Shown here piece after piece: positions 50,629-62,649 of a stretch of 64,000 bases of DNA. The position numbers and the translations under genes are program-made. A model generated the notes under the pieces. It was given only the letters and a program-made list of their open reading frames with translations, did no database searches and had not been told where the DNA came from. The stretch's first letter is position 1, and each line of letters starts with the position of its first letter. Source of the stretch: Ifrita kowaldi (taxonomy: Eukaryota > Chordata > Aves > Passeriformes > Cinclosomatidae); the NCBI GenBank assembly GCA_013398055.1, contig VZRS01004409.1:2785-66784 (forward strand), read 5' to 3'.

Positions 50629-51744
50629 TTCGTTGATTTGCTTTGAGGAATCCTGTGTCTGTGAGAGCCTGGGCAGGACTGTGTTGGGGGATGGTGCCCC
50701 TTGGTTCCATCTCCCCTCTGTAACAAAAAGATGAAGTTTGTGTTCCAATTGATGTTTAGAGGGGTTACACTTGTGCTTAGACACTTGGCACCTCCCTGTC
50801 TTCTCTCCTTCTGGTGCTCTTGCCATCTCTTCCTCCCTGCATACATTCCCATGCCCTGGAACACCTCTGAACTTGCTTCAAAAGATGCTGCTGAAATCAG
50901 CAGTTCCATCACAGGGTCTTTTCCTCACGCTGTTCTTTATCAGATGGTTGCTCCATAAAGTGAACACCCAAAGGCCTGTGGAAGCCATCGTGTCACCTAT
51001 TTCTGCCCATCAAATCTTGGCTCACAGCTGGAGGCTCAGACACCTCTGAACACAGTTTGAGTGCTGGGAGATGGCCCTGTGTACACAGATCTCCTGCTTT
51101 TCTCCCTTCACTCCTCTTCCAAAGTGTCTCCCAGGCAGTTGAGGAGTCACTCTTGGCACAGGCAGAGCTGTGTCTTTGGGCCACCCTGGCAGCGGTGGAG
51201 CTGGAGGGGAGGCCTGTGAGAAGAGGGAAAATACTGCAAGGGGAAGTGAGGATCTATGAGGAAAGAACTGTGAGGGACAGTGAGGAGGAGGAGGGAGAGG
51301 AGGAGGAGGAAACAATAGTAAAAATGTCATTTCCAAATAAATGCTTTTAGGACCAAACTTCCATGGCAAGCAAGTATTATTAGTCTTTCATGTATTTATT
51401 AAAGTTTTACACTTTTATAGTCTCATGTGTCAAGGGACCTGAGTATGGTCTCACGGTCATCTTCATGGATGTCAGTCCTGAAAACAGGCATACCATCTCC
51501 CTGTGCACTATCATACAGGTAAGCTGCAGAATAAAATGAAAAGCATTTTCATTCCTATCCCCATTAAACACAGCAAATTTCAATACATCCAGAGTTTGTA
51601 TGTATAATTGGGAGCATTCGACATGTCAGCATGTAAACAAAATGCAATATGCATTTTTAATTCTGGGAGAGTGTTGCTACCCCATAACATCATTGGCATA
51701 GTAATTAAGATGCCTCAAAGGAAAGAATAACATAGAATCCTGGA
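50629..51744. other. Spacer between the ITPRIPL1-like gene and a CR1 fragment
   Basis: No recognised gene. A 97-codon frame at 51057-51350 is rich in Glu because it runs through the purine-rich repeat at 51270-51312. Another AATAAA lies at 51336-51341, so a longer transcript from the ITPRIPL1-like locus cannot be excluded. Confidence 0.5.
51270..51312 (+). repeat. (GGA)n-type purine repeat
   Basis: gtgaggaggaggagggagag continuing into gaggaggaggaaac. A low-complexity polypurine tract, in which any acidic peptide is incidental. Confidence 0.85.
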
Positions 51745-52640
51745 CAAAGGGATCAAATGCACCCTCAGAAAGTTTGCTGATGACACGAAACTGGAGGGAG
51801 TGCCTGATAGGCCTGAAGGCATTCCGTGGGACCTTGATAGACTGGAGAGTTGGGCAGAGAGAAACCTAATGAGGTTCAACAAGGGCAAGTGTAGGGTGCT
51901 GCACCTGGGGAGGAATAACACCAAGTACCAGCACAGACTGGGGGCTGATCTGCTGGAGAACAGCTCTGCTGGGAAGGACTGAGGAGTCTTGGTTTGTGAC
52001 AAACTGACCCTGAGCTGCCAGTGTGTCCTTGCAGCCAGGAGAGCCAATGGGATCATGGGGTGCACTGGGAAGAGCATGGCCAGCAGGTCAGGGAGGGGAT
52101 CCTTTCCCTCTGCTCAGCCCTAGAGAGGCCACATCTGGAGTGCTGTGTCCAGGTCTGGGCTCCTCAGTACAGGAGAGACATGGAGCTATTGGAGATGGTC
52201 CAGTAGAGGCCACAAAAATGGCCTGGAGGGGTCTGGAGCATCTCTCTGATGAGGAGAGACTGCAGGAGCTGGTCCTGTTTAGTCTGGAGAGAACACTGAG
52301 AGGGGATCTCATCAATGCATATAAATACCACAAAGCAGGTGCCAAGAGGATGGTGACAGACTCTGTACAGCGGCCCAGTGACAGAACAAGCAGCAATGGT
52401 CGTGAACAAAAACACAAGGAGTTCTACCTCAAGATGAGGAAGAATTTTATGTTGAATCTGGCAGGGCACTGAAACAGGCTGCCCGGGATGGTCATGGAGT
52501 CTCCCTCTCTGGAGACATTCAAAACTCACCTGGATGTGTTCCTGTGTCACCTGCTCCAGGTGACCCCACTTTGGCCAGGAGGGTTGGACTGGGTGATTTC
52601 CAGAGGTCCCTTCTAACCCTAATGGTTCTTTGATTCTGTG
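51745..52640 (+). mobile_element. CR1 LINE fragment: reverse-transcriptase C-terminal part through 3' end
   Basis: The fragment begins at the reverse-transcriptase active-site region: KFADDTKLEG contains the family's [FY]xDD box. It continues NLMRFNKGKCRVLHLGRNN, a stop at about 51981, then GVLVCDKLTLSCQ, the SxxERPHLECCVQVWAPQY block in another frame, and the 3' end with 'gggttggactgggtgatttc', 'ttctaaccctaatggttctt' and 'tgattctgtga'. It is 5'-truncated. Several stops and frame changes make it inactive. At ~0.9 kb it is the longest CR1 copy in the window. Confidence 0.93.
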
Positions 52641-52849
52641 AACTTGTAAAAATTACACGAAACTGCTTGTGTGTCAAAGAGAAACATAAAATGTAACACG
52701 TAAATCATCTATTTTTCCTCTTTGTTGTTTTTCTTTCCCTGTTCCCTTGCCTCTTCCCCTTCCTTTTCCCTCCCCCAGTTCTCTAAGTCCCTGAGGCCTG
52801 TATTAGAAATACTCCAGCGGCCAATTCCTAAGGGAGCAGCCGGGCTTTT

Positions 52850-52990
52850 CCCAGGATTTTCCAGGTGCGCTTGAGGAATCGCACGGCGGGCGCCGGCCCG
52901 GCCATTGCGGGGACTGGCCGCCAGGGGTCGCCCTTGTACCAGAGCCTGAGGAGAAACGTGCGGAGAGGGATCGGGAAAATCCCCGCGAAT
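52850..52990. other. GC-rich, CpG-dense patch
   Basis: About 140 bases with many CpGs (aatcgcacggcgggcgccgg then cccggccattgcgg) in otherwise AT-rich DNA directly after a CR1 fragment. No reading frame is supported. It contains the CTCF-like site at 52915-52933 and is a candidate regulatory element. Confidence 0.5.
52915..52933 (+). promoter_or_regulatory. Strong CTCF-like motif (plus orientation)
   Basis: TGGCCGCCAGGGGTCGCCC closely follows the vertebrate CTCF consensus (TGGCCACCAGGGGGCGCTA-like), with the CCAG, GGG and CGC core intact. Matching is by eye from knowledge of the motif; occupancy is unknown. Confidence 0.55.
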
Positions 52991-55900
52991 TCCCTTCAGG
53001 AGACGCTATCTGTGACTATGTAAATATTGCTGCATAATCATTTCTTCACTAAAGAAGGCAGTTTTAATGTAGTTTCTCCATTTTGAAATTATAATGTTCC
53101 TTGGAAGGACATAATTTGCTGATTAGAGATATGTTTGTTTAGCTGCAGTGCCTCAAGCTTCAAATTTGATTGCGTTCATTTTAATCACGTAACTGATCTT
53201 ATTTTCAGTAACAGGGAGTTGTTTGTTCCAAATGCGTTTATGAATTCTTATCTCAGTTTTGTCACCTGCTGGAAGTGATATTACTAATTCCTAAAACCAT
53301 AAAACCTCAACTTGCACAGAGGAGAAAGTGCTGGAAAAAGGAAGAATCTTCTGAATTTATTTAAACAAAAAGGGCTCAGTTTTAAGTCTTTAATCCTGCT
53401 TATGCTGCCCTACGGGACAGGCTCCAAAATCACACATGATCCTTGTGCCTGATGTGAAAGACCTGTCAAGTGTCACACACTGAGTGTGACACGGATACAC
53501 TTGGCTCATGTCATATTGCCCCTGCCCGTGGCTACAGCTGTTTTGTCTGCCATGCTTTACCATGTCTTCCTTCTTTCTAGATGCAACCTTCCCCCAGAAA
53601 CTGCCAGCTGGTCCAGCTGCCATTCCTTATTCTTCCAGCCTACAGGACAATGGAGGAGAAAATAAACTAATTGAGGCAGTGGCGTTTCACAGCACAATTT
53701 CCTCACTCCTGCACCACCCCTTCTGCCCTGTGATCAGAGTGGCTGTTCATCCTCTGCTTGGAACTCTTTGGGAGAAGAAAAACCTGAGCTTTCTGGGCCT
53801 GAAAGGGAAGCACCAAAGAGGGTAGACTTTTAACAAAGCAAGGCAGGGAGAGGTTTTGGTGATGGAAAAAAATTGCACCTGGCAAGTCACCTTTTACAGA
53901 ACTTGTCTTCCCTCTGCAGCATGCTGGAGACAGAGATGTCTTTTCAGAAACCTTCCTTTTCAGCCAAGGACTAAAGTGGGACAGACAAAGAATTAACTAG
54001 TAATGTTACAAACACATGTAATCCTCTGTCCCAACCTCACATGTTTAACAGTCACGTCTGTGGGCCATAGGGTGAAGAACAGGGATCCAAGGACATACAA
54101 TGTCAGAAGCAAAATGTCGCTTGAGTTCCACAGAGCTCCTTTCCCAGCCCACTTCCAGCCCGACACCAAGCAGTGTCCATGCTCTCCATGACGTGTGTGC
54201 CAGGGATACGGGGCTGGAAGAGTAGGAGGTTCATTACCTTGTTCCAGAAGTTACTCAGGTGCTATTTTAAGAAGAGGTCATCACTGGGCCATAAAGTGCT
54301 TGGAAAATGTCCTCTCTCACCCTTTCTCGGTGGCAATGGTGGGGAGAGTGCCAGTGGAAAATTCCTGTGCACAATGAGGTCAGATATACTAGTTTTCCAT
54401 CTTTTTTAACTACCCAAGCAGTGAAAAGCAACTGGAGTGACAGCCAAGGTTGATCCAGACGCAGCTCCAGGGAACATTATGCAAGAACAGGACCTTGATG
54501 TAAACAGGAGTTCAGGACCTTAATGCAAATGGAAGTCCCTGAAAACATCAGGCTGATCGCCTACTGAGATAGGGTTGTTCTAATCAGAAGAAATATTTGA
54601 AAGCTAACTTCATCTGCTGAGCACAACAATGCCTAAATTGAAAGGTGGATATGGGAACACGTGACTGAGCACCCCAGCTGGGCCTTGGAGCCTCAGAGCC
54701 AGCGTGGACTGGAAGGCAGAGTGACAGTAAAGAGAGGGAACAGTTTGTACACTGGCCAACGTGCAGAGGTTTAATTTCTCCCCAGTAGGTAACAAGCACC
54801 GACATCTGTGAAAGTCACTGTGCAGTGAATAACAAACATCCAAATGTGGGGCATCCAGAGAGGCGGCCAGTCCAGCATCAGCAGCTGCACTCCAAGCACA
54901 AAGTTTTTATTGCAGTGACTATTGACCGACCCCAGCATCCCTTCCAAAGGAGAGGCTTCTCATCGAACTGTGTATTAGTGCCTGACTTGGAGAGCTGATG
55001 GCTTTGCTTCATAATTTGGCTCTGACACAGGGGAACAGAGCAGCAAGAGAAGGCAGCAAATGCAGGAAAATCCTTCTAAACTAGTTGTGATTCTAAAAAA
55101 TACAGTTGAGCTGCTTCTTTGCACAAATGATGAAAACAATGCTGTGGCACAAAAAAGGCTGGCTTTAAAGCAGCAGGGTGGAAACCTGCAAGTAAACCAA
55201 GCATTAAATGAATAGGAATAACTGGATTTGTTTGTTTTTAATGAGGTGCAGTAATAAAGGTAATAATCAGAGAAAGGAAGGCCTCCATTTTAAAATTCAG
55301 ACTCACCACAACAAGTTTTATTTTTAAATTTGAGCTTATACATACATATCCATATATAATGTAAGTTTATGCATAAATACTACATACATATAATTTCCTT
55401 TATCGACATTGCCTTTTTTATCATTAAAGAATTTGAATCACCTGCCTTACATAGAGAAGTTTTAATAACCATGTTTGTATGGGAAAGACAGTGGGTTTTT
55501 TTCAGACATTCAGTATCTCTTTGTGAAGCTTTAAGTGGCTTAAAATGCCCTTTACACAGCCTTTATTCTGCTTACTTCAGAGAAATCTCAACTTACAGAA
55601 AGCTGGAAGGGGTGAATCTTGTGCCAGAGCAGTATAGGTCTGATCCACTCAAGCATGAGCTTTTTATATCAAGTCTGTGAGCAAAAATTCTGACCCATAT
55701 GGTTTACTGAATCAGAGCCTAATTTTGTAATATCCCATCCAAATTTATATCTTAGTACCTGAACATTTTGCCTTATCAACTAGAATGTTGCCCTGCATAA
55801 TTCATGAAGCTGTGAATTATTTTTATATATCCTCTGCCTCTATTTTTTTTTTTAAGAAAGCTATTTGAAAATCAAACACTAGAAAAACAAAAATGCTTAA

Positions 55901-56539
55901 GAGCATTCTTAAACAGACCATGATGTTGTGAACAGTACTGACAGCAGTGAGGGACTATTCACACATGCAAGACAAATCCTAGATGTAAGTATTTCCTTGA
56001 TCATAGCTTACACATTTGAGGGTGCAAAAATAAAGCAAAATATTTTTGTTCAAAGTCCAATAATAATATTTCACATTATTTTAATTTATAACTTCAAAAT
56101 ACCCATTAAACTTGCTCCTTCTAAAAAAACCCAAATCAGAGTACATTACATTTAATATTTCTGTTACCTCCCTCTTGGATACTTAACAAGCAAAATAGTA
56201 TAAACTGCTACAGATGGATCTTTAGCACAGTTCAGCAGAGCTCTATGCATCCCATCAGAGTAGTATAGAGCAGTGAAATGAAGACAGACGGTGTAATAAG
56301 TGCAAGAGCTGCAAATGAATGCAAACAGAAATTGATTTTGAAATGTTCTTGGCACTTTCCCAAGACAATATTATCACTGTATTTTAAAAAAAAGCATTGT
56401 TTCAGGATTACTAAGAATAAACTCTGGCCTCCTTAATTATTTTCTCTTCTGAGACCTATTTTCAGTTCAGCTACAACCTTTACATAAAAAACAAGCAAAC
56501 TTCTATGGATTGTCAAAATTAAGTAGAACAAGAACTGTA
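52991..56539. other. Intergenic DNA without recognised genes
   Basis: No supported exon. A perfect inverted repeat lies at 53470-53492. Otherwise AT-rich unique-looking sequence. Confidence 0.7.
53470..53492. repeat. Perfect 9-bp inverted repeat, 5-base loop
   Basis: GTGTCACAC, loop ACTGA, GTGTGACAC; the arms are exact reverse complements. Confidence 0.9.
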
Positions 56540-57045
56540 CTTGAGCACTGTGTCTAGTTCTGGGCTCCCCAGGACAGGACAGATATGGAGCTACTGGAGA
56601 GAGTCCAGCAAAGGGTCACTGTGATTTTAAAGGGACTGAAACACCTCTCCCATGAGGAAAGGCTGAGAGAGCTGGGACTGCTTGGCCTGGAGAAGACCCA
56701 GAGAGGGACCTCATCAGTGCAGAGAAACACCCAGAGGGAGAGTGCAAAGAGGACGGAGCCAGGATCTTTTAAGCAGTGGCCAGTGACAGCACAAGATGCA
56801 AAAGGCACAAGCTGAAACACATGAAATTCTGTCTGAACATCAGGAAACACTTTTTTACTGGGAGGGTGCCTGAGCACTGGCCCAGGTTATCCAGGGATGT
56901 TGTGGAATCTCCGTGCTCAGATATTCCAAAGCCACCTGGACACAGTCCTGGGCAACTGGCCCTAGGTGACCTGCTTGAGCAGGGGAGGGGAGTTGGACCA
57001 CACTGAGGCTGGACCACTTCCAACTTCAGCCATTCTGTCATCCTA
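56540..57045 (+). repeat. CR1 LINE 3' fragment
   Basis: It starts in the conserved 'gagcactgtgtctagttctg' block (peptide LEHCV-like). It continues MELLERVQQRVTVILKGLKH, LSHEERLRELGLLGLEKTQR, and in another frame MKFCLNIRKHFFTGRVPEHW. It ends with the CR1 terminal words ('ttggaccacactgaggctgg', 'accacttccaacttcagcca', 'ttctgtcatcc'). It is 5'-truncated, frame-disrupted and inactive. Confidence 0.92.
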
Positions 57046-60000
57046 TATAGTGAATTGAGCTTTAAAATATGTCAATAAAAAAAAAATCCTGTGGAGACTG
57101 CAGTATCTTGAGTATCAACTTCATTAATTTTCAATGTTAGTTAAGCCAGCTCTTTCATTCATTGAGTGGAAAATAACTATACATCCAAAGTCAGGTTATT
57201 TTGTGCTTCCTTAGGTCTGCAACTGTAAATGATGTGTAATGCATCAGCATCCCATGGAGAGCAGTCAGTATTCTGCAGATGTATAAAAGCATCTAGACCA
57301 GGCTGCTCTCAGGTGCACAAAGCTCAACCTGTGTGAATTTGCATGACTCTGTGTTCCCTAACCTAAGCTGCCTACTCCTTAGGGAAAACTGAAAACAGCT
57401 GGGATAGAAGGTTCTCAGGAAAAACCTCACATTAAAGCTTTCATTTTTGTAAACCTAGCCTTGTCTTACAGTATTGTTAGTTTGACAAAAAAAAAAAATC
57501 CAAAAAACCAAAACAAACAATCAAGCAAACACCAAAACACCTGAGAGTGGTTTTGCTTATGGACAATGTCATATTTGTGTGTGATTGTGTGTGTGTACAC
57601 ATCTTGTAACACACAGCGTATCAGCTGGCACTATGAAATACGTCAAGCTAAGTGATCTAGACCTGGTCAAAGCATGGCCAAGATGGAAATTTTAAAGAAG
57701 GTCAAACGCTGCACTAGTTTTGATGATTCAGAAGTTGGAAATTTTCCATCTCCATTATCATGTATCTAACTTCCTTAGCATATCATTAAAGGGTAACTTG
57801 TTTCTGCAGGTGCTATCTTTCCTCAAGGACATAAAACCATTATTATCATTATCATCATTAGTTGTATGTAAGACTGCAGGATATTTTCTTATCACTCTCA
57901 GTGTTACAGCCTGAAATCCCAGCAATCTGCACCACTCCTCAGTGCTGTGGCTGTGCCCAGGGCCCAGTCACTGTCCCAGCTCCCTTCATCACCTGCTGTG
58001 GCCCTCCTGGTGATGTCCCTGCCCTGGCAAGTAGAAGCATGGTTCGTTAATAAAAGTCTATTATTTCCATCACAGCAATTATTGAGATCAGCTAACACCA
58101 AGGCAATAGCAAAATGTACTAGCTGATTTCAGATATTGATTTTTTTTCCTGTACTTTGAAATGCTTCCAAATTCCAGCTGTGACAAAAATGTTACAATTA
58201 AAATGTTGGATATCACACTGACATCTATTGTCGAAAAGATGCACTTAAGGAAATTTAGGATTTAAAAATATATGTTGTACTGACAGACCAATTAGTGAGA
58301 CAAAAAGAAGTATTTGGTTTAAATATCAACAGTAGAGTGCCCAGTGGGATTCTTTGCTTCCTTATTCTATCAGACAATGTCAGAGCCATGAAGAGAACTG
58401 CAGACGAATGACTGCTTTCCAAGCATACAAGAGTACTTGTGGTCATTAGAAATCACCTTGGCCTTAAAAAAATGGAATAACCTGCTGGACAAAGAAACTG
58501 TGGATTTGACAGACATGTCTGAGAAAAGAGTTCCACCATCCTGTTAAGGTGAGCAGGTTCAAGCCAAGGGAAGGAACACCAGGGATTACAAAGCCAGTGG
58601 AAAAAAATTTAGGACAGGGTCAAGGTAAGGCTATTTTGAAGTTAGAGTTTTACCAGTTAAGCCAAAATTCTGAATTTCAAACTTCCTGCTCTGCAGAAAG
58701 CCCTGGCAGCACTCTTCAGCTTCAACAGCTGAAGAGTGATTACATTCATCACAGGTAGTTCTACATACAGATACTGAAAAATGGAATATTCTCTTCAGAG
58801 ACTCTGTAACAGCTGTTATGTTTTTGCCTAAGCTGAAATGCTTACCAAAATTAGCCTACCTCTCCAAATGGAAAATGCGACATTTTGGAATAAAAATCAA
58901 TTCTGTAAGCAACGAGTACATTTACCCACGCTTTCAGCATCTTGTTACAAAAATCTTTAAGTTGCCACAAAACAACAAAACAAATCCCAAAAACTTCTAG
59001 TCTAGTCTCTTAAGGAAGAGCCACGCACGACTGTACAAGTACCTATTCAGCATTTCCCACTATCCCATAATTTCTCATGTTGGCCAATTTCTACCATATT
59101 TGGTAATTAAGACAAAGTCTCAAAGAAATTAAACTCCTGTTAAATTACTAAATTTTATCAGTCTGAGTAGTGAACAAAAATTCACTGTGCTCTTGGAGCA
59201 AAAGGTAATTCAGTGCAGACCTGTCTTCTTCTGATGTGTAATTCTCATTGTGATGAAATGACAATACATGCATCAAAACTTAGGTTATGCAGAAATTGTA
59301 TTTGTATTATCTATATGATCTATATTTGTATTAGCTATACAGAAGTAAAAGGAGAAAAGATTGACTTAGGAAAAGAGATTCTGTTGTGCAATGTCAAGAA
59401 CATTTCATTTTCAAAACACGTGTTCATATCACTGTCAATTGATCATCACAGAACAAAAACCACAAAACCTTTTGTGTAGCTTTGTAAGTGGAGTCCATAT
59501 AGGACAGGGTAGCTCAACCTGAGAAATAAAAAAAATACTTGTAGTAAGAAACTAGAATATACTGAGCAACCAGAGACTGCTGGGGCACTGTGGCTACCAA
59601 ATAACAATGCCATGAAACCCTTGGGGCTGCCTCCACTGCATGACTCCTGGCCAGACTACTCCAAATTTTGGCTACCAGCATGGTCTCTGCAGTGCAGTAA
59701 TAATCCTCAAACCTCTCCAACCCCCACCCCACACNNNCCTCTCCACCCCCCCCCCCTCTCCCCCCCCCCACCAAAAGAACCCTCAACAGAGAATACTGGA
59801 AATATAAATACTTCTTTTCTAATGCAGGCATGAAACAGCTCAGCCTAATTCATTTCTTTCTGCCAAATGCCCCAGGGACAGTTCACCATCAAAAATGAAC
59901 TGACTGCAGGGCTGTGATGGAGGTGACCCTGTAAACTCAGAGCCCCTTGGACAGGACTGCAGACAAAGCCCAGCCAGGCAGGAAAGGAGCTAACTGCAAA

Positions 60001-60517
60001 GCTGACCTGCAGTGGCAAAACTCTCTGGGGAGGGAAGAGCAGCACTGGGCAGTAAAGAATACTGAGGGCTGATTTTGATAGGTAGGGTGGGAACTGATTT
60101 TGGATTTAATAGCAGGTTTGCTCAAACCAGCCTTGAAAACCCTCTAGCACAACCCTGCTGATGTGTTCGCACCACTTAACACAATTTTGTTGCTGAAGCT
60201 CAGCCTCTGTAGGGAGCCCAGTGTTCACCTTCAGCTCAGGGGAGATGTGGAATACTGGGTGAGAACAAAACTGCAGCCACGTGGGTATCCCAAAATCCTG
60301 AAGGCATACAAAACTGTTACATCAGTAAAAAGTATACAAGACAAATGACAGACTAATCCATAAGACATTTGTTTGGAGATGCCTCCAGTCCCTACACAAC
60401 AGCTGAAGACAGACTATTGTGCTCTGTTGGAAATAGTGGGCACCTGGATTCCCTGAAGGGATCTGTAAATAAACAAGTAGAAGTGAACAAGCACACATGA
60501 ACAAGTACATCAAGAGA
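57046..60517. other. Intergenic DNA without recognised genes
   Basis: No supported exon. Simple sequence includes an A-rich stretch near 57487-57540, a short GT run near 57580-57595 and the C-rich tract at 59720-59772. Confidence 0.7.
59720..59772 (+). repeat. C-rich low-complexity tract with three ambiguous bases
   Basis: Runs of 5 to about 12 C broken by single A or T bases, with NNN at 59735-59737. The complementary strand is G-rich and could fold as a G-quadruplex. Base calls here are uncertain. Confidence 0.85.
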
Positions 60518-60584
60518 CCCCACTTTGAGCATGGGTGGGACTAGATCCTAAGGTTCCTCCCAAGCCTATTCATTCTATGATTAG
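60518..60584 (+). repeat. CR1 3'-terminal fragment, very short
   Basis: The words 'gggactagatcctaaggttc' and 'ctcccaagcctattcattct', then 'atgatt', match the extreme CR1 3' end in sense orientation. Only about 65 bases are recognisable. Confidence 0.65.
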
Positions 60585-62649
60585 ACATTTTATCAATATA
60601 TGCAACAAGCAAATCTCCAGAATATCTGTTCTAGAATGGTGGATTTACTAAAAGAAAACAAGCAGCTTCGAGGCTGCAGCTCCCTCCTCCACCCACCACA
60701 ACAGGATCATATCCTTTCCTTGTATAATCCTTTTTTTTCACCTGTTCCTTGACTTGTGGCATCAGATCTATAGAGCAAAGAGGAGGCACAGCATGACCAA
60801 AGCACACAAACCAAGGAACTGCATCAGTGCAGAGGAGTGAGAGAGGGGAATTCACATTTTTTCTCAAGCTGAAGGCCCATATTGGAGGCCCACAGTTACT
60901 CTGGGACTGAAGATGAGGGCAAATCTCAAAAGATCTCTCAAAAGAGAAACACATGAACTACACCTGAGAATCAGCCCTACTTCTCTCCCATTTGTATTGG
61001 GCCTGCACTTGTGCTTGTTTGAGGGAAAAAGATACAGAGCACAACCTGAAAGCATGAACCTTTTGTACATGAACACATGAGCAGTTTAAGATTTGGGGGG
61101 GTTGAAGCTATAAGAATCATATGTTTTTTCAATGTATCTCTCTCTTTGGCTTTGGTGGTTTAATACTCATACAAAAGAAGTACAGCAGAAACTGTCATCC
61201 TCATTTCTCGCTCAATTGCTGTGTGGCATTTGCTAAGCTCTCTTTATTTCAACAGAAGACTCCCCAGAGCACAGAAGGTGTTCCTTTTTGGCATGTCATT
61301 ACTGACTCCCTTTTGACTCTCTTGTAGAAAAATGTTGCTTACCCAACTGATTTTCTTATGAAGTCTATATTTTTCTTAAATCCTTTGCCACCGAAACTGG
61401 CAGAGATCCAGTTCCTCTTGCTGAAGTTCTCAAAATGAGAGAGCCTTTTCAATTTGGAAATAAGATTGAATAGATGAAGCAAGCATCCCCAAAATGTAAA
61501 ATAAATTATGTCAGAATGAAAAATAAAACTCCCAAATTTTAACTTTAAAAAGCTTTTAGGGAATACACTTTTCTAGAACCAACAGAAATTATGCTGGAAA
61601 ATCTTTAGCTACACCCTCAACTCTACCAGTGGGCCAACAGAAGCCAGTTTATGACAGAAAATAACATGAATGAGACATCTTAGCCATTTGCAGGGCATTT
61701 TGTCATTTCCAATGTTCTAGACTGCCAAGGTCTGTGTGGCACAAACCACATATGGTACAATTGTGAATAAGCCAGAAAAATGGAGCTTTAAGGAACACAG
61801 CACAAACACAGACTAGTGGGTGGGTATCTGGAATGTAAACATGGCAAAATGGTACTGAAGAGAAGAAACCAAAATCAGAGGGTGAAAGCAAATATCTCTA
61901 AGCAGATCATAAACCCCATAAAAAAGAAGGAAAGAGAAAGGACAGGTGAGTTGAATCAAAAAGTGGGTGTGAAAGTGCAAGCGAGGAGCTGCACAGGGTT
62001 GAAGGTACTTGGCTGAAACAAGTGGCCAGCACAAAGCTGAGAGGAGACAGACACAACTTCAGAAAGGTGTTTCAATATCCAAAGGACAGTGCTCTGGCAC
62101 TTGCTACTGCTGTGCCAGCTGCTGGTTACTGCCTGGAGCCTCCAGCAAGCTGCTCCTTCCACCTTTCTTTGGGAAGGCCCTCAGTTACTGAGGCTGCATC
62201 TGCAGAGAAAGTACCAGAGACTACCAGGTGCCCATAAGCCACAGATCTTTGATTCACTTATGGTGCAGAAGTTCACATCATCAGGGGAAAAAGTGACAAC
62301 TGTGTATTTGTACCATGAAAGAATTGCTCTTAATGTCTACTTCAAGATTTTCCTTCTTTTTTTCTTTTATTTCTTTTTACTGGAATCTATTCAGTGACCT
62401 ACATTTTCTGTTCCTCATAAGCTCTGCTTGGCTCATGCATGAAGGAAAGGGGTCAAAGATGGCCTTGTGCCACCGCTGGTCTGCTGGGGACTTGCTTATC
62501 TTCCCATGTAAATTGGCCTCGGGCTGCCCTCGTTTGGATTTGGCTCCATCCTTCAGCTTTGGCTGCAACAGCCCCCGAGGGGCCGTTCCACAGCCAGGAA
62601 TAACTCAGCACCTCTCCGGCCACCCTTCCAGCCCCTGGATCCCTCCAGC
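60585..62649. other. Intergenic DNA upstream of LANCL3
   Basis: No supported exon. The sequence is AT-rich until about 62.4 kb, where GC and CpG begin to rise into the LANCL3 island. Confidence 0.65.

Noticed and set aside
51057..51350. 97-codon Glu-rich frame ending near an AATAAA
   Set aside because: The acidic stretch is a translated GGA repeat and no family is recognised; it may at most be 3' untranslated sequence of the ITPRIPL1-like locus.
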